Positions 35,180 to 44,292 of a DNA stretch of 64,000 nucleotides are shown here, one piece after another (position 1 is the stretch's first letter; every line of letters begins with the position of its first letter). The translations under genes and the position numbers were made by a program. The notes beneath the pieces were generated by a model. The model saw nothing but the letters and a program-made list of their open reading frames with translations, did not search any database and was not told the DNA's origin. This stretch comes from JAWPMT01 sp965215825 (GTDB lineage Bacteria; Bacteroidota; Bacteroidia; Cytophagales; Cyclobacteriaceae): NCBI GenBank assembly GCA_965215825.1, contig CBDCEM010000002.1:1798001-1862000 (forward strand), written 5' to 3'.

Positions 35180-35671
35180 TTATACCCGATTTTGGTTTCT
35201 CAATTGTATTGCCCTTCTAATAAGCAAGCCTTCGCCAATAACCATCGGTAGTATGAACACGGTAAATAAGGTGATGATTGTGTTGAAATGAGAAATCATT
35301 GGAGATTGAGGGGTAGACATTCTGAAGAGCGCTATAATTGATTGAAGTGCCGCTATACTTAGAAATATGTAGGTAAGTAAAATGGTAAATAAAATGGCTA
35401 GAAGGTTATGAATGATGAGAGTGATCATCACTACCTGGTTTTGGAACCTAACGAATATGGCCAGTGCGAAAAATGTGAATAGTGAGAAATAGATAAAAAA
35501 GAACAATGCCACCTCCCAGCCCTCGACAAAAATTGAAAACTCCTGGACAATAGTAATTCTCACATCACCAAGAAAAGTGAAATTAGTTACTATTCCGGTG
35601 GATATGAGGCTAACAAGGCAAATTCCAATATACCGGTACTTTAACGTTTTTATAAAAGAATTGGTAATCAT
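35180..35671 (-). CDS. Hypothetical four-helix membrane protein
   Basis: A 163-residue hydrophobic protein with about four helices (roughly 12-30, 48-72, 80-110 and 130-152). No family or motif is recognised. It lies downstream of lpd on the same strand, but a terminator separates them. Confidence 0.55.
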   Translation of the reverse strand: MITNSFIKTLKYRYIGICLVSLISTGIVTNFTFLGDVRITIVQEFSIFVEGWEVALFFFIYFSLFTFFALAIFVRFQNQVVMITLIIHNLLAILFTILLTYIFLSIAALQSIIALFRMSTPQSPMISHFNTIITLFTVFILPMVIGEGLLIRRAIQLRNQNRV

Positions 35672-35711
35672 TTAGTAATAACAATCAGGGTCAGCTCAAT
35701 TTACCAGGGAT

Positions 35712-35741
35712 AAAAAAAAGGCACCCTTTCGAGCGCCTTTT
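35712..35741 (-). terminator. Terminator after lpd
   Basis: On the minus strand AAAAGGC pairs with GCCTTTT (7 bp, 12-base loop) and is followed by eight T in total. It ends lpd transcription. Confidence 0.8.
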
Positions 35742-35763
35742 ATACTTTAAATTTGATACTTTA

Positions 35764-37158
35764 TTACAAATGAATCACTTCATCGTATGCATCCGCTGCA
35801 GCTTCCATTACTGCTTCTGACATAGTAGGATGGGGGTGAACCGATTTGATGATCTCGTGACCAGTAGTTTCCAGTTTTCTGGCTGAAACCGCTTCTGCGA
35901 TCATTTCGGTAACATTGGCACCAATCATGTGACAGCCTAACCATTCGCCATATTTGGCGTCAAAAATCACTTTCACGAAACCATCAGGAGCTCCTGCTGC
36001 TTTTGCTTTCCCTGAAGCTGAGAATGGAAACTTGCCTACCTTGATTTCATAACCGGCTTCTTTTGCTGCTTTTTCTGTGTAACCTACAGAAGCGATCTCA
36101 GGTGAGCAATAAGTACAACCCGGGATATTATTGTAGTCTAGTGGTTGAGGGCTTTCTCCCGCCATTTTCTCTACGCAAATGATTCCCTCGGCAGACGCCA
36201 CGTGAGCCAAAGCAGGACCATGGACGATATCTCCGATGGCGAATACATTAGGAACATTTGTTTGATAGTAATCGTCGACGGTGACCTTCCCTCTTTCTGT
36301 TTTTACTCCCGTTTCTTCCAGGCCGAGATTCTCAAGGTTTGTTGAAACACCTACTGCAGATAGCACAACATCGCAATCGAGGGTTTCAACACCTTTCTTG
36401 GTTTTTACAGTGACTTTGCAGCCTTTCCCTTTTGTATCTACAGCAGTAACTTCAGATTCCAACATGATCTTAATGCCATTTTTCTTGAAGTTTCTTGCCA
36501 GTGCTTTACTTACGTCAACATCTTCCACAGGAACGATATTAGGCATGAACTCTACTACTGTCACTTCCGTGCCAATAGAGTTGTAGAAATATGCGAACTC
36601 TACACCAATGGCTCCCGAACCAACTACAACCATTTTTTTTGGTTGTTTCTCCATCACCATGGCTTTTCGATAACCTATGATCTTTTCACCATCGATAGGT
36701 AATGCGGGAAGTTCACGTGATCTTCCTCCGGTAGCAAGAATGGTGTTTTTAGGCTTATATTCTGTTTTCTTACCAGCTTCGTCTGTTACCTCGACGATTC
36801 CGCCTTTTTTGATTTTACCATGGCCGGCAATATGATCAATCTTATTCTTTTTGAATAAGAACTGGATGCCTTTGCTCATGCCTTCCGCAACACCACGACT
36901 TCTTTTTACCATGCCCTCGAAATCCACTGCAGCATCTTTCACGTCCACACCATAATCTTTAGCATGGGAGATGTATTCAAATACCTGAGCGCTTTTGAGC
37001 AAAGCTTTCGTAGGGATACAGCCCCAGTTCAAGCAGATGCCACCTAGTTCAGAGCGTTCTACTACTCCTACTTTCATGCCAAGTTGCGATGCTCGAATTG
37101 CAGCGACATAACCACCTGGGCCGCTACCAATTACAATAAGATCATATTGTGAAGCCAT
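35764..37158 (-). CDS. lpdA: Dihydrolipoyl dehydrogenase (E3)
   Basis: FAD enzyme that reoxidises dihydrolipoamide in pyruvate/2-oxoglutarate dehydrogenase and glycine cleavage complexes. 464 residues with FAD motif GSGPGGYVAA, redox disulfide GGICLNWGCIPT (Cys42, Cys47), NAD motif VVGSGAIGVEFA, and C-terminal HPHPTMSEA with the catalytic His-Glu. Stands alone with its own terminator; no E1/E2 genes nearby. Confidence 0.96.
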   Translation of the reverse strand: MASQYDLIVIGSGPGGYVAAIRASQLGMKVGVVERSELGGICLNWGCIPTKALLKSAQVFEYISHAKDYGVDVKDAAVDFEGMVKRSRGVAEGMSKGIQFLFKKNKIDHIAGHGKIKKGGIVEVTDEAGKKTEYKPKNTILATGGRSRELPALPIDGEKIIGYRKAMVMEKQPKKMVVVGSGAIGVEFAYFYNSIGTEVTVVEFMPNIVPVEDVDVSKALARNFKKNGIKIMLESEVTAVDTKGKGCKVTVKTKKGVETLDCDVVLSAVGVSTNLENLGLEETGVKTERGKVTVDDYYQTNVPNVFAIGDIVHGPALAHVASAEGIICVEKMAGESPQPLDYNNIPGCTYCSPEIASVGYTEKAAKEAGYEIKVGKFPFSASGKAKAAGAPDGFVKVIFDAKYGEWLGCHMIGANVTEMIAEAVSARKLETTGHEIIKSVHPHPTMSEAVMEAAADAYDEVIHL

Positions 37159-37313
37159 ATTTTAGTATCGATTATTGTTTCAAAGAAAAATAAACGGGTT
37201 GCTAAAACCCGCCGCAAAATTAATCCAACTTACAGAGCTTCCCAATCCCATATAACAACCTCTGATACCGATCATCCAAATACGATTTTGAAATTATTCA
37301 ATAGGGAATGTCC

Positions 37314-37321
37314 TACTTTTG
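37314..37321 (+). promoter_or_regulatory. Candidate -7 element for the GtrA gene
   Basis: TACTTTTG matches TAnnTTTG; a TTG occurs 23 bases upstream, longer than usual. The transcript would begin about 26 bases before the GTG start and contains a short GCGCG/CGCGC hairpin. Confidence 0.4.
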
Positions 37322-37352
37322 CGCGAATTCAAAGCGCGCATAGATTTTTTAA

Positions 37353-37727
37353 GTGGAATTTCTTTTTAAGCTATTAAAATTTGGATTGGTAGGGCTTTCA
37401 GGAATGTTGATTGATTTTGGCGTTACCTACCTGCTAAAGGAATATGCACGTGTTCATAAATACCTGGCAAACGCCGTAGGTTTCCTATTAGCTGCAACCA
37501 ACAACTTCTACTGGAATAAGATCTGGACATTTAAAGATGCCGGTTCCGATGTGACCCAACAATACCTTTCTTTTGTGATCGTGTCAATCATCGGGTTGGG
37601 AATCAATACGCTTGTCTTGATGATACTGGAAAAGAAAATGCAGGTGAACTTCTACCCCGCCAAAATAGTGGCGATCATGGTGGTTGTACTTTGGAACTTC
37701 ACCATGAATTACCTGTTTACTTTTTGA
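37353..37727 (+). CDS. GtrA family membrane protein
   Basis: A 124-residue protein with four helices of the GtrA family, thought to move or present polyprenyl-linked sugars across the membrane. Typical motifs are LKFGLVGLSGMLIDFGVTYLL and ATNNFYWNKIWTFKD. The start is GTG. It lies between lpd and the converging SCP2 gene. Confidence 0.85.
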   Translation: MEFLFKLLKFGLVGLSGMLIDFGVTYLLKEYARVHKYLANAVGFLLAATNNFYWNKIWTFKDAGSDVTQQYLSFVIVSIIGLGINTLVLMILEKKMQVNFYPAKIVAIMVVVLWNFTMNYLFTF

Positions 37728-37735
37728 GGAAATGG

Positions 37736-38032
37736 TCAGAACATGCTTGATAGCTTCATTGCTATTGCCTTGTCGCCATCTACTTTCATTTTGCCGGTCA
37801 TGAAAGCCATCATGGGATTCAGATCACCACTCATTAACTTATCAAAGTCGTCTAAATTGATAATAATAGTGCATTCGGCATCTTTGTCTTCGTTCGTTAC
37901 TGAGGTGGGATCAACTGTATCGTCCAGGTGAATAGCACCTTCCGGGAATGAGAATTTGACTGTGGACTTAAGTTTACCTCCATGATTTCCAGTGAGGGTT
38001 TTTACTTTATCAGTAGCGTCTGCTAAGCTCAT
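37736..38032 (-). CDS. SCP2 sterol-binding domain protein
   Basis: A 98-residue single SCP2 domain: IIINLDDFDKLMSGDLNPMMAFMTGKMKVDGDKAIAMKLSSMF is the signature. Such small proteins bind acyl chains or sterol-like lipids in the cytoplasm. Its 3' end is 8 bases from the converging GtrA stop. Confidence 0.85.
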   Translation of the reverse strand: MSLADATDKVKTLTGNHGGKLKSTVKFSFPEGAIHLDDTVDPTSVTNEDKDAECTIIINLDDFDKLMSGDLNPMMAFMTGKMKVDGDKAIAMKLSSMF

Positions 38033-38098
38033 TTGCTTTAATGTTATTTAATTTCCGGAACCCATGTTCCTTTCTTAGCCGAAGATAAGCATTATTTA

Positions 38099-39193
38099 TC
38101 AGGGTTGATTGCCTCGTTGCAGGAGCTCAACCTCGTAAAGGTTTGGCCAGTATTTACCGGTGACAAAAAGTCTGTTTCTGTTCGTATCGTAGGCAATGCC
38201 ATTGAGGACATAGTCCATTGAACTGTTGCTATTATTGCGAGGCCATATGCCTTCAAAGTCAATTGTGGCTTCGACTGCTCCGGTAGAGGGGTTGATCACG
38301 GCAATGTATTCCTTGCCGTATACATTGGCATAGATCTTACCATTAACATTTTCCAGTTCATTGAGATCGCCTACTTTACCCTGGTTATCATGTACTTGCA
38401 AACGGTCAATCTCGGTGAACCCATCCGGCTCCATGATGTAGAGATTTTCAGTCCCATCGCTCATGATAAAGTTGTCATCCAGGTTGGTGATACCCCAACC
38501 TTCGGTGGGATAACGAAATTCACCAATTTGTTTGAGGTTCTGATCGTAGACAAATCCTTTTTGAGCGACCCAGGTAAGTTGATAAATTTTTTCCTGAAAG
38601 AGTACGGCTCCTTCGCCAAATAGAGAAGGGTCCAGGTCAATTTTCTGAATGGGCGTGCCCGTTTGCAGGTCCACTTTACGCATGGTGGAGGCACCTTCTT
38701 TTCCCGTACTTTCCCACAGCATGCCATCATGCCAAAAAAGTCCCTGAATATAAGCCTGAGGATCATGCGGGTAGGTATTGATCACCCGATATGTATATTG
38801 AAGGGGTTGTTCCTCGGGTAAAATTTTGACTTTAGGGTAATGAGTTTCCTTTTTGCCTCCAAAGAATGCCGTCAATTTTATTCTGGGACTTCCGACTCTG
38901 GCAGGTTTTGGAGACCAGGTAAATGCTCCTTTATTGAAGGTTGTGATTTCTTTGTTCACCTCCAGCGTAATCGAGTCCACGGCTTGACTCGAGTCTTTTA
39001 AAGACACTTCGAATGTGATGTCATCACCTAGCTTGTATTGTTGGTTGATGACCGGAGAAACCAATTTACTCGCTTTCTTCTTGATAATAGGAGTCTTGGC
39101 TTGGGTTTTTTCTTCGGTATCGGAACAAGAAATGATGAGTAACAGGCAAAGCGCCGGAATAAGAAGCTTGTGCACTTTTAGATATTTTGACAT
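38099..39193 (-). CDS. Glutaminyl-peptide cyclotransferase-like lipoprotein
   Basis: Lipoprotein with lipobox (LIISC) and, after an Ig-like N-terminal domain (about 45-130), a C-terminal five-bladed propeller of the plant-type glutamine cyclotransferase family: YPHDPQAYIQGLFW, WESTGKEGAS, SDGTENLYIMEP, DLNELENVNGKIYANVYG and VLNGIAYD. The enzyme would form N-terminal pyroglutamate in the envelope. About 364 residues from the ATG at 39193. Follows the antiporter gene by 73 bases on the same strand. Confidence 0.85.
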   Translation of the reverse strand: MSKYLKVHKLLIPALCLLLIISCSDTEEKTQAKTPIIKKKASKLVSPVINQQYKLGDDITFEVSLKDSSQAVDSITLEVNKEITTFNKGAFTWSPKPARVGSPRIKLTAFFGGKKETHYPKVKILPEEQPLQYTYRVINTYPHDPQAYIQGLFWHDGMLWESTGKEGASTMRKVDLQTGTPIQKIDLDPSLFGEGAVLFQEKIYQLTWVAQKGFVYDQNLKQIGEFRYPTEGWGITNLDDNFIMSDGTENLYIMEPDGFTEIDRLQVHDNQGKVGDLNELENVNGKIYANVYGKEYIAVINPSTGAVEATIDFEGIWPRNNSNSSMDYVLNGIAYDTNRNRLFVTGKYWPNLYEVELLQRGNQP

Positions 39194-39266
39194 AAAGCTA
39201 ATGATATAGACCTTTCCAATTTTTTTGGAACGGAATTCAAGGGCTTTTGATTCGGTTTGAGGAAAC

Positions 39267-40517
39267 TTACTTCTCCGCAGCAAAGCCTCTCATCATAACT
39301 GGAACCGTAAGGCCCTGATAGAGGACGGAGCAAACCACTACAATGTAGGTCATAGTCAGAATCACCTCCTTACCTTCAAATGGTGGGAGTGACATAGATA
39401 GCGCAATAGGAAGACCTCCTCTAAGGGCTCCCCAGGAAAGCACGGAAATGGTATTCGGAGAAAAGGACCGTTTAACGGACATGAGTTTAATTGGGATGAA
39501 TACACTGGCCCAGCGTCCAAACATGACGATGTTAACCGCAAAGAAACCAGCGGCGAAATAATCCAGCCTTGCCGGCAAAACAATCATTTCAAGACCGATT
39601 AGTACAAAGAGCATGGCAGCCAGGGATTCCTCCATAAGGTTCCAGAACTTAAATACATAGTCTCCGGCAGCACTACTTACATGAGTGCTTCGTCCTTCAT
39701 TTCCAATGACCAGTCCCATGACTACCGCTGCCTGTTTCGAGGAAACATGAATGAAGTCGGCCAATAGAGATCCAACCATGACAATGGCCAGCGTGATGAG
39801 GATTTCAACCTCTACCTGATCATTATCAATGTATTTCAGTAGACGATAACCAATATAACCCAGGAACAGTCCAATGAAAATCCCACCCCCAACGTCAGCA
39901 CCGAAGATGTACACGACCTCAAAAAAGGACAAAACATGATCGTCTCCGGCATGCGCTATATCCAGAAGTGTAAGTGCAAGTACGACAGCTATACCGTCGT
40001 TGAAAAGTGACTCCCCTTTGATCTTGATTTCCAGGTCTTTAGAAAGGTTGAATCGATTGATGAATTTTGTTACCGCGATTGGGTCTGTTGGAGAGATCAA
40101 TGCACCAAAAACAAGGCAATAGAGGTAGTTTAACTCAATCCCAATAAAAGAATTGAGCACAAAGTAAACTAGCGTCCCGATGATAAATGTTGAGAGAATA
40201 ACTCCGGTGGTGGCGAGAACAAGAACTGGTGTACGTTCTTTCGAAAGCTGTCTGAAGTCGATTTGAAGCGCCCCTGAGAAGAGCATAAAGCTCAGGACTA
40301 CTGTATACAGGACTTCTGCATAGTCGTATTCTTCCAGTTCTACTGCTTCTATCTCCAGCGAAGGGAATAAAGTGCCCGCCAGGAAAATGATCAATGAAAG
40401 CACAAGTGCCATGATCATCAAACCAATTGACGAAGGCAACTTTAGGAAATACGTATTGATATAGATGAATAGACCCGCAAGGAAAATAAACAGAGCTATA
40501 ATATCAAAAATAGACAT
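39267..40517 (-). CDS. CPA1-family sodium/proton antiporter
   Basis: A 416-residue integral membrane protein with about 12 helices and the CPA1 motifs LISPTDPIAV (ND-type ion site region), GESLFNDGIAVVL and WGALRGGLPIALS. It should exchange Na+ (or K+) for H+ across the inner membrane, typical for a marine or alkaline habitat (inference). The adjacent spacer of 280 bases to 40797 contains the promoter of the divergent gene. Confidence 0.88.
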   Translation of the reverse strand: MSIFDIIALFIFLAGLFIYINTYFLKLPSSIGLMIMALVLSLIIFLAGTLFPSLEIEAVELEEYDYAEVLYTVVLSFMLFSGALQIDFRQLSKERTPVLVLATTGVILSTFIIGTLVYFVLNSFIGIELNYLYCLVFGALISPTDPIAVTKFINRFNLSKDLEIKIKGESLFNDGIAVVLALTLLDIAHAGDDHVLSFFEVVYIFGADVGGGIFIGLFLGYIGYRLLKYIDNDQVEVEILITLAIVMVGSLLADFIHVSSKQAAVVMGLVIGNEGRSTHVSSAAGDYVFKFWNLMEESLAAMLFVLIGLEMIVLPARLDYFAAGFFAVNIVMFGRWASVFIPIKLMSVKRSFSPNTISVLSWGALRGGLPIALSMSLPPFEGKEVILTMTYIVVVCSVLYQGLTVPVMMRGFAAEK

Positions 40518-40768
40518 CTACTAAAGTTAAATAACGCAATACCGTGTTCGAACACAAAAATAAGGACCAAAGGTCCAAATTCAGTATACGATGCCTCGGC
40601 TTTTTAGTGGTGACTTATATTAAGGCTCTGAAAATCAGTAACAAAAATACTATTTTTTAAAGCTATACACAACAACTAAATCTTTACACCAGAGAGATAG
40701 CGTGCAATAGTAGTCTTTTTGTTTGGTTGAGTTTCAACATCTACCAGGGATGGTGAAGTTATTGTCAT

Positions 40769-40776
40769 TAAATTTG
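40769..40776 (+). promoter_or_regulatory. Candidate -7 element for the DUF3299 gene
   Basis: TAAATTTG matches TAnnTTTG, 21 bases before the ATG. No TTG lies at the right upstream distance. The rest of the spacer 40518-40768 shows no feature I can support. Confidence 0.45.
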
Positions 40777-40797
40777 ATGGGTCAATCAGAACATGTT

Positions 40798-41241
40798 ATG
40801 AAAAGATTTTTTCCACTCTTATTAGCCCTTTCCATTGCAAATGGCGTTCTCGCCCAGGTTCAACCGGACTATAAAAACTGGAAAACCCTGGCTAAAGTGG
40901 AATACGAAAAGAGTTCGGATGAATATGGTGAAATATTCGTTCCCAGGTTCAATGAAGAGATTCAGGCACTGGCAGGAACAGAAATCACCTTGCCAGGTTA
41001 TATCATTCCTTTTGAAGGGCTATTCAAACCTGAGGAGATCATCGTTTCATCATTGCCAATTGCTTCTTGTTTTTTCTGTGGTTCAGGAGGGCCGGAGACT
41101 GTAGCAAAGGCCTATCTCAATGGTGAAACCGATTACAAATCAAAATTGGTACTGGTAACCGGAACATTGGAACTCAACGATTCTGATGCTAACGACCTCA
41201 TGTTTATTCTTAAAGATGCAAAAGTAGAATTAGCGAAATGA
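40798..41241 (+). CDS. DUF3299 family secreted protein
   Basis: A 147-residue protein with a signal peptide (about 1-20, LAQ cleavage). The core FNEEIQALAGTEITLPGYIIPFEG and SCFFCGSGGPETVAKAYL is the DUF3299 signature; the CxxC-like FFCG and neighbouring Cys may bind a metal. Function unknown. The ATG at 40798 gives the signal peptide. Overlaps the next gene by 4 bases. Confidence 0.82.
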   Translation: MKRFFPLLLALSIANGVLAQVQPDYKNWKTLAKVEYEKSSDEYGEIFVPRFNEEIQALAGTEITLPGYIIPFEGLFKPEEIIVSSLPIASCFFCGSGGPETVAKAYLNGETDYKSKLVLVTGTLELNDSDANDLMFILKDAKVELAK

Positions 41242-41705
41242 AGACTCTCAATCATATTTTATGGATTATACCCGTACTGTTCATTACGGCATGCGGATCA
41301 TCAGAGCAATCCAGGGACAAGACGGATTTATACGATAAAGAGATCATAGAAATAGAGCAAGATGCAATTGACCTGTTGATGGCTGAAGTCATGGAAATCC
41401 ATGATGAGGTAATGCCAGAGATGGGTAGTATTCGGCGGACCCGAAAAGCATTGCTCGACAAACTCGAAAATACTTCCGATGAGGCTGTTGGTAAAATATT
41501 GCAAGAACAGGCTGATAAACTAGACGAATCTCATGAGGCGATGATGGGATGGATGCGCCAATTCAACCCCGAACAGGATTCAGCAGTCACGGATTCGTCT
41601 TTCCAGGTTTATTTACTGGAACAAAAGCAAAAAATGATTGAAGTGCGTGACCTCATGGTCAATTCTCTGAATGAGGGTAAGGCGCTACTAGGTTCTGGAG
41701 AATAA
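41238..41705 (+). CDS. Small helical lipoprotein
   Basis: A 155-residue lipoprotein (lipobox ITACG) with a highly charged, helical mature part rich in Glu/Asp/Met and Lys. Proteins of this type are often annotated loosely as viral A-type inclusion proteins in Bacteroidota, without evidence for that role. It overlaps the DUF3299 gene by 4 bases and is co-transcribed. Confidence 0.65.
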   Translation: MKTLNHILWIIPVLFITACGSSEQSRDKTDLYDKEIIEIEQDAIDLLMAEVMEIHDEVMPEMGSIRRTRKALLDKLENTSDEAVGKILQEQADKLDESHEAMMGWMRQFNPEQDSAVTDSSFQVYLLEQKQKMIEVRDLMVNSLNEGKALLGSGE

Positions 41706-41763
41706 TCATCATTTATTGTGAACTTCGGAGAAGTTTGATCATTGCTACTTCGAATAAGAAAGC

Positions 41764-42216
41764 TTACTCTTCGGGGCAATTTACGAGCCACTTATCCACT
41801 TCTTTAACGGATTGATAGCCCCCCTTGTTCCCCCAGGAATTGGAGACATAAGTCACCACTTCCGCGATTTCAAGATTAGTTAAGCTGGGCATGGCAGGCA
41901 TCATTTGATTGAATGAGATACCATTTACCATGATCTCCTGAAATTGTCCGTTTTTGATAATGCAGGCGGCTCGGGGAATATCCTGCAATAAGTAGTCAGA
42001 CCCGGCGAGTGGTGGATAAAGTCTTGCTAATCCTTCACCCTTCGATTGATGACAATTAGCACAATTTGCCTCGTAAATTCTAGCGCCGTTGACCATATAT
42101 TGATCAAACTTGAGTTTCGTCTCACGGTCCATGCCTTTTTGCTCCCCAGAGGGGCTTGCACATGATCCCAGAATTACGCAGCAAAACAGGAAGAATTTAA
42201 TTCGATTCGTACTCAT
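41764..42216 (-). CDS. Cytochrome c lipoprotein
   Basis: A 150-residue lipoprotein (SCAS) with one c-type heme site NCANCHQSKG (Cys52, Cys55, His56) and a distal Met in the MMPAMP segment. A membrane-tethered electron carrier of class I type, probably serving a terminal oxidase or copper enzyme. The start overlaps the end of the SCO gene by 20 bases, so it belongs to the hemJ-SCO-cytochrome unit. Confidence 0.85.
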   Translation of the reverse strand: MSTNRIKFFLFCCVILGSCASPSGEQKGMDRETKLKFDQYMVNGARIYEANCANCHQSKGEGLARLYPPLAGSDYLLQDIPRAACIIKNGQFQEIMVNGISFNQMMPAMPSLTNLEIAEVVTYVSNSWGNKGGYQSVKEVDKWLVNCPEE

Positions 42217-42844
42217 CTAATAATCGCTGGATGTCGCTAATCATCACGTCTACTTGCTCCGGTACAGTCCCGTCCATTACAGAGCGAATTCTTCTTTCCT
42301 TGTCTACAAGAATGATGGCGCCGCTATGGATATACCCTCCCGGAGCTCCTTCTTCTTCAGCCATCACTGATAAATAGCTTTTTTCACCCAGGTCATAGAT
42401 CTCATCCTGATCTCCAGTAACAAAATGCCATTTATCACTACTGACACCCAGCCGGTCGGCGAAATCACGTAATAAGGCTACTGTATCAAATTTTGGATCT
42501 ATGGTGTGACTCAATAGTGCCACTTGTGGGTTGTTTTCATACGCCTGGTAGATCCGCAGCATCTGTTGCTTCATGATCGGACAAATCGTAGGACAGGAGG
42601 TGAAGAAAAAATCAGTTACATAGACCTTGTTGTCGAAAGTGGCATTAGTTACAGATGCAGAATCCTGATCAACAAAACTGAAATCATCAATAGTATGATA
42701 AACTGTATCATACACCGTTTTGCCATCCACTTCTCGTTCGACGACTTCACTTCTTCCAATAATAGGAAGCTCATAGGTTTTCTTAACTTCTCCACAGGTG
42801 ATCAGGGTCACCAAAAGAATTGCTGGTAGTAAGATTCGGTTCAT
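42197..42844 (-). CDS. SCO1/SenC copper chaperone lipoprotein
   Basis: A 215-residue SCO-family thioredoxin-fold lipoprotein (lipobox LITCG). The copper ligands are all present: TSCPTICP (Cys84, Cys88) and the distal His173 in GGYIHSGAI. It delivers copper to the CuA site of cytochrome oxidase or related enzymes. Its start overlaps the end of hemJ by 4 bases, and the cytochrome c gene follows. Confidence 0.92.
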   Translation of the reverse strand: MNRILLPAILLVTLITCGEVKKTYELPIIGRSEVVEREVDGKTVYDTVYHTIDDFSFVDQDSASVTNATFDNKVYVTDFFFTSCPTICPIMKQQMLRIYQAYENNPQVALLSHTIDPKFDTVALLRDFADRLGVSSDKWHFVTGDQDEIYDLGEKSYLSVMAEEEGAPGGYIHSGAIILVDKERRIRSVMDGTVPEQVDVMISDIQRLLDEYESN

Positions 42845-43389
42845 GAATTAGATGCCTTTCCTTCTCTTATTTTCTTATAAATTCTCACTGCGGCCATGAG
42901 AATTAACGCGAACGAAATTATACCCAATGTACCCCAAAGCCAACTAATCTGATCTTTTTTAACGATCAGAAATACGACGGCTACAAGAATAATGGTGGCG
43001 ATTTCATTCCATATTCTCAGTTGCGTTGAAGAATATTTGGCAATGCCGTTTTGTAGTTGTTTAAAGAGGCTGTGGCAACCTAAGTGGTAAAGATAAAGTA
43101 ACAGTACAAAGGTTAGTTTGATATGCATGAAAGGCATTTTGAGCCATTGTGGTTGCGCAAGGAGTAGGGATACTCCGAAAATTAGTGTTATAATCGCAGA
43201 AGGCCAGGTGATGACAAACCACAAGAGCCGCGACATTTTGGACAATTGATTGTGTAGAATACTACGATCAGGTTCTTTTTGTTCAAGCGCCTCTGTCTGG
43301 TAGATAAATAGCCTGACAATGTAGAAAAGTCCTGCAAACCAGGTCACTATGAAAATAATATGCAGAGCTTTGAGTGAAAGATAATCCAT
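42841..43389 (-). CDS. hemJ: Protoporphyrinogen IX oxidase HemJ (UPF0093)
   Basis: A 182-residue membrane protein with four to five helices: LKALHIIFIVTWFAGLFYIVRLF is the HemJ N-terminal signature, and MHIKLTFVLLLYLYH and RIWNEI carry the other conserved residues. It oxidises protoporphyrinogen in heme synthesis. Its link with SCO and cytochrome c fits a respiratory operon. A palindrome in the divergent spacer may regulate it. Confidence 0.85.
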   Translation of the reverse strand: MDYLSLKALHIIFIVTWFAGLFYIVRLFIYQTEALEQKEPDRSILHNQLSKMSRLLWFVITWPSAIITLIFGVSLLLAQPQWLKMPFMHIKLTFVLLLYLYHLGCHSLFKQLQNGIAKYSSTQLRIWNEIATIILVAVVFLIVKKDQISWLWGTLGIISFALILMAAVRIYKKIREGKASNS

Positions 43390-43419
43390 GAAAATGGAAT
43401 TTTTTTTTGAGTGGCTTAC

Positions 43420-43433
43420 GTTGCAACTGCAAC
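43420..43433 (+). promoter_or_regulatory. Palindrome between hemJ and the Crp/Fnr gene (possible operator)
   Basis: GTTGCAACTGCAAC is a 6+6 inverted repeat with a 2-base spacer in the 119-base divergent spacer. It shares the 12-base core TTGCAACTGCAA with 24107-24118 in the met promoter. A site for the adjacent Crp/Fnr-type regulator is possible, but it does not match the classical CRP or FNR box. Confidence 0.4.
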
Positions 43434-43508
43434 TAAGGCCAAAGTTCAGCCTGAATCATGGTCATCACAAGTTTTTTGATATCTTAGTTAGCGAATCTAT
43501 CTCGGAGA

Positions 43509-44189
43509 ATGAACGACAAGTCTAATATTTGGTACTTTGAAGACACGGATCTTTTCGAAGTACTGTGCCCTACAAAAACTCCTGGTATGGAGGACAAGCA
43601 TGAGCCAAACGTGTTTAAAAAAGACGAATACGTCTATTTCCCGGATGACCCTTCCGAAAAGGTCTATATGATCTCTAATGGCCGTGTAAAAGTGGGAACC
43701 TATACTTCAGATGGAAAGGAGATTGTAAAGGCCATCCTGGCTAAGGGGGAATTATTTGGGGAATTAGCCCTGGCAGGAGAAGGTAAACGTGAAGATTTTG
43801 CGGTGGCCATGGACGATGAAACCCGTGTTTGCCCAATGACTACTCAGGACATGCAGGACCTGATGAAGGACAATCAAACTTTGAGTTTCAAGATCCTCAA
43901 AATCATTGGTTTCAGGCTGAAGAAAATGGAGCGCAAAATTGAGTCGCTCGTATTCAAGGATGCCCGAACCAGAATTGTGGATTTCCTTCGGGAAATGGCG
44001 GAAGAACGTGGCCAGAAAGTGGGTTTCGAAACGATGATTAAAAATCATTTTACTCACAAGGACATTGCGAGTCTGACAGGTACCTCCCGGCAGACCGTGA
44101 CAACCATTCTTAATGAACTTCGAGATAGCAACATTATCAACTTTGATCGACGAAAGATCTTGATTCGCGACATGGAGAAACTAGTCTGA
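43509..44189 (+). CDS. Crp/Fnr-family transcriptional regulator
   Basis: A 226-residue regulator with an N-terminal cyclic-nucleotide-binding-type beta barrel (about 35-125, including GELFGELALAGEG) and a C-terminal winged HTH (about 150-226, THKDIASLTGTSRQTVTTILNEL). There is no N-terminal Fnr-type Cys cluster, so an Fe-S oxygen sensor is unlikely. Divergent from hemJ and possibly its regulator. Confidence 0.9.
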   Translation: MNDKSNIWYFEDTDLFEVLCPTKTPGMEDKHEPNVFKKDEYVYFPDDPSEKVYMISNGRVKVGTYTSDGKEIVKAILAKGELFGELALAGEGKREDFAVAMDDETRVCPMTTQDMQDLMKDNQTLSFKILKIIGFRLKKMERKIESLVFKDARTRIVDFLREMAEERGQKVGFETMIKNHFTHKDIASLTGTSRQTVTTILNELRDSNIINFDRRKILIRDMEKLV

Positions 44190-44214
44190 ATGTCCCTGTT
44201 TGGACATTTTATTG
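44190..44214 (+). terminator. Terminator after the Crp/Fnr gene
   Basis: AATGTCC pairs with GGACATT (7 bp, 6-base loop), followed by TTATT. The stem begins in the stop codon region. Confidence 0.6.
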
Positions 44215-44292
44215 GGCACTTATAGATTGTGAACTTTGTTTCTTTGAGCGTATAAATGCTGGCTTTTTTGCCGCTTAAAAAAATCTCAAAGT

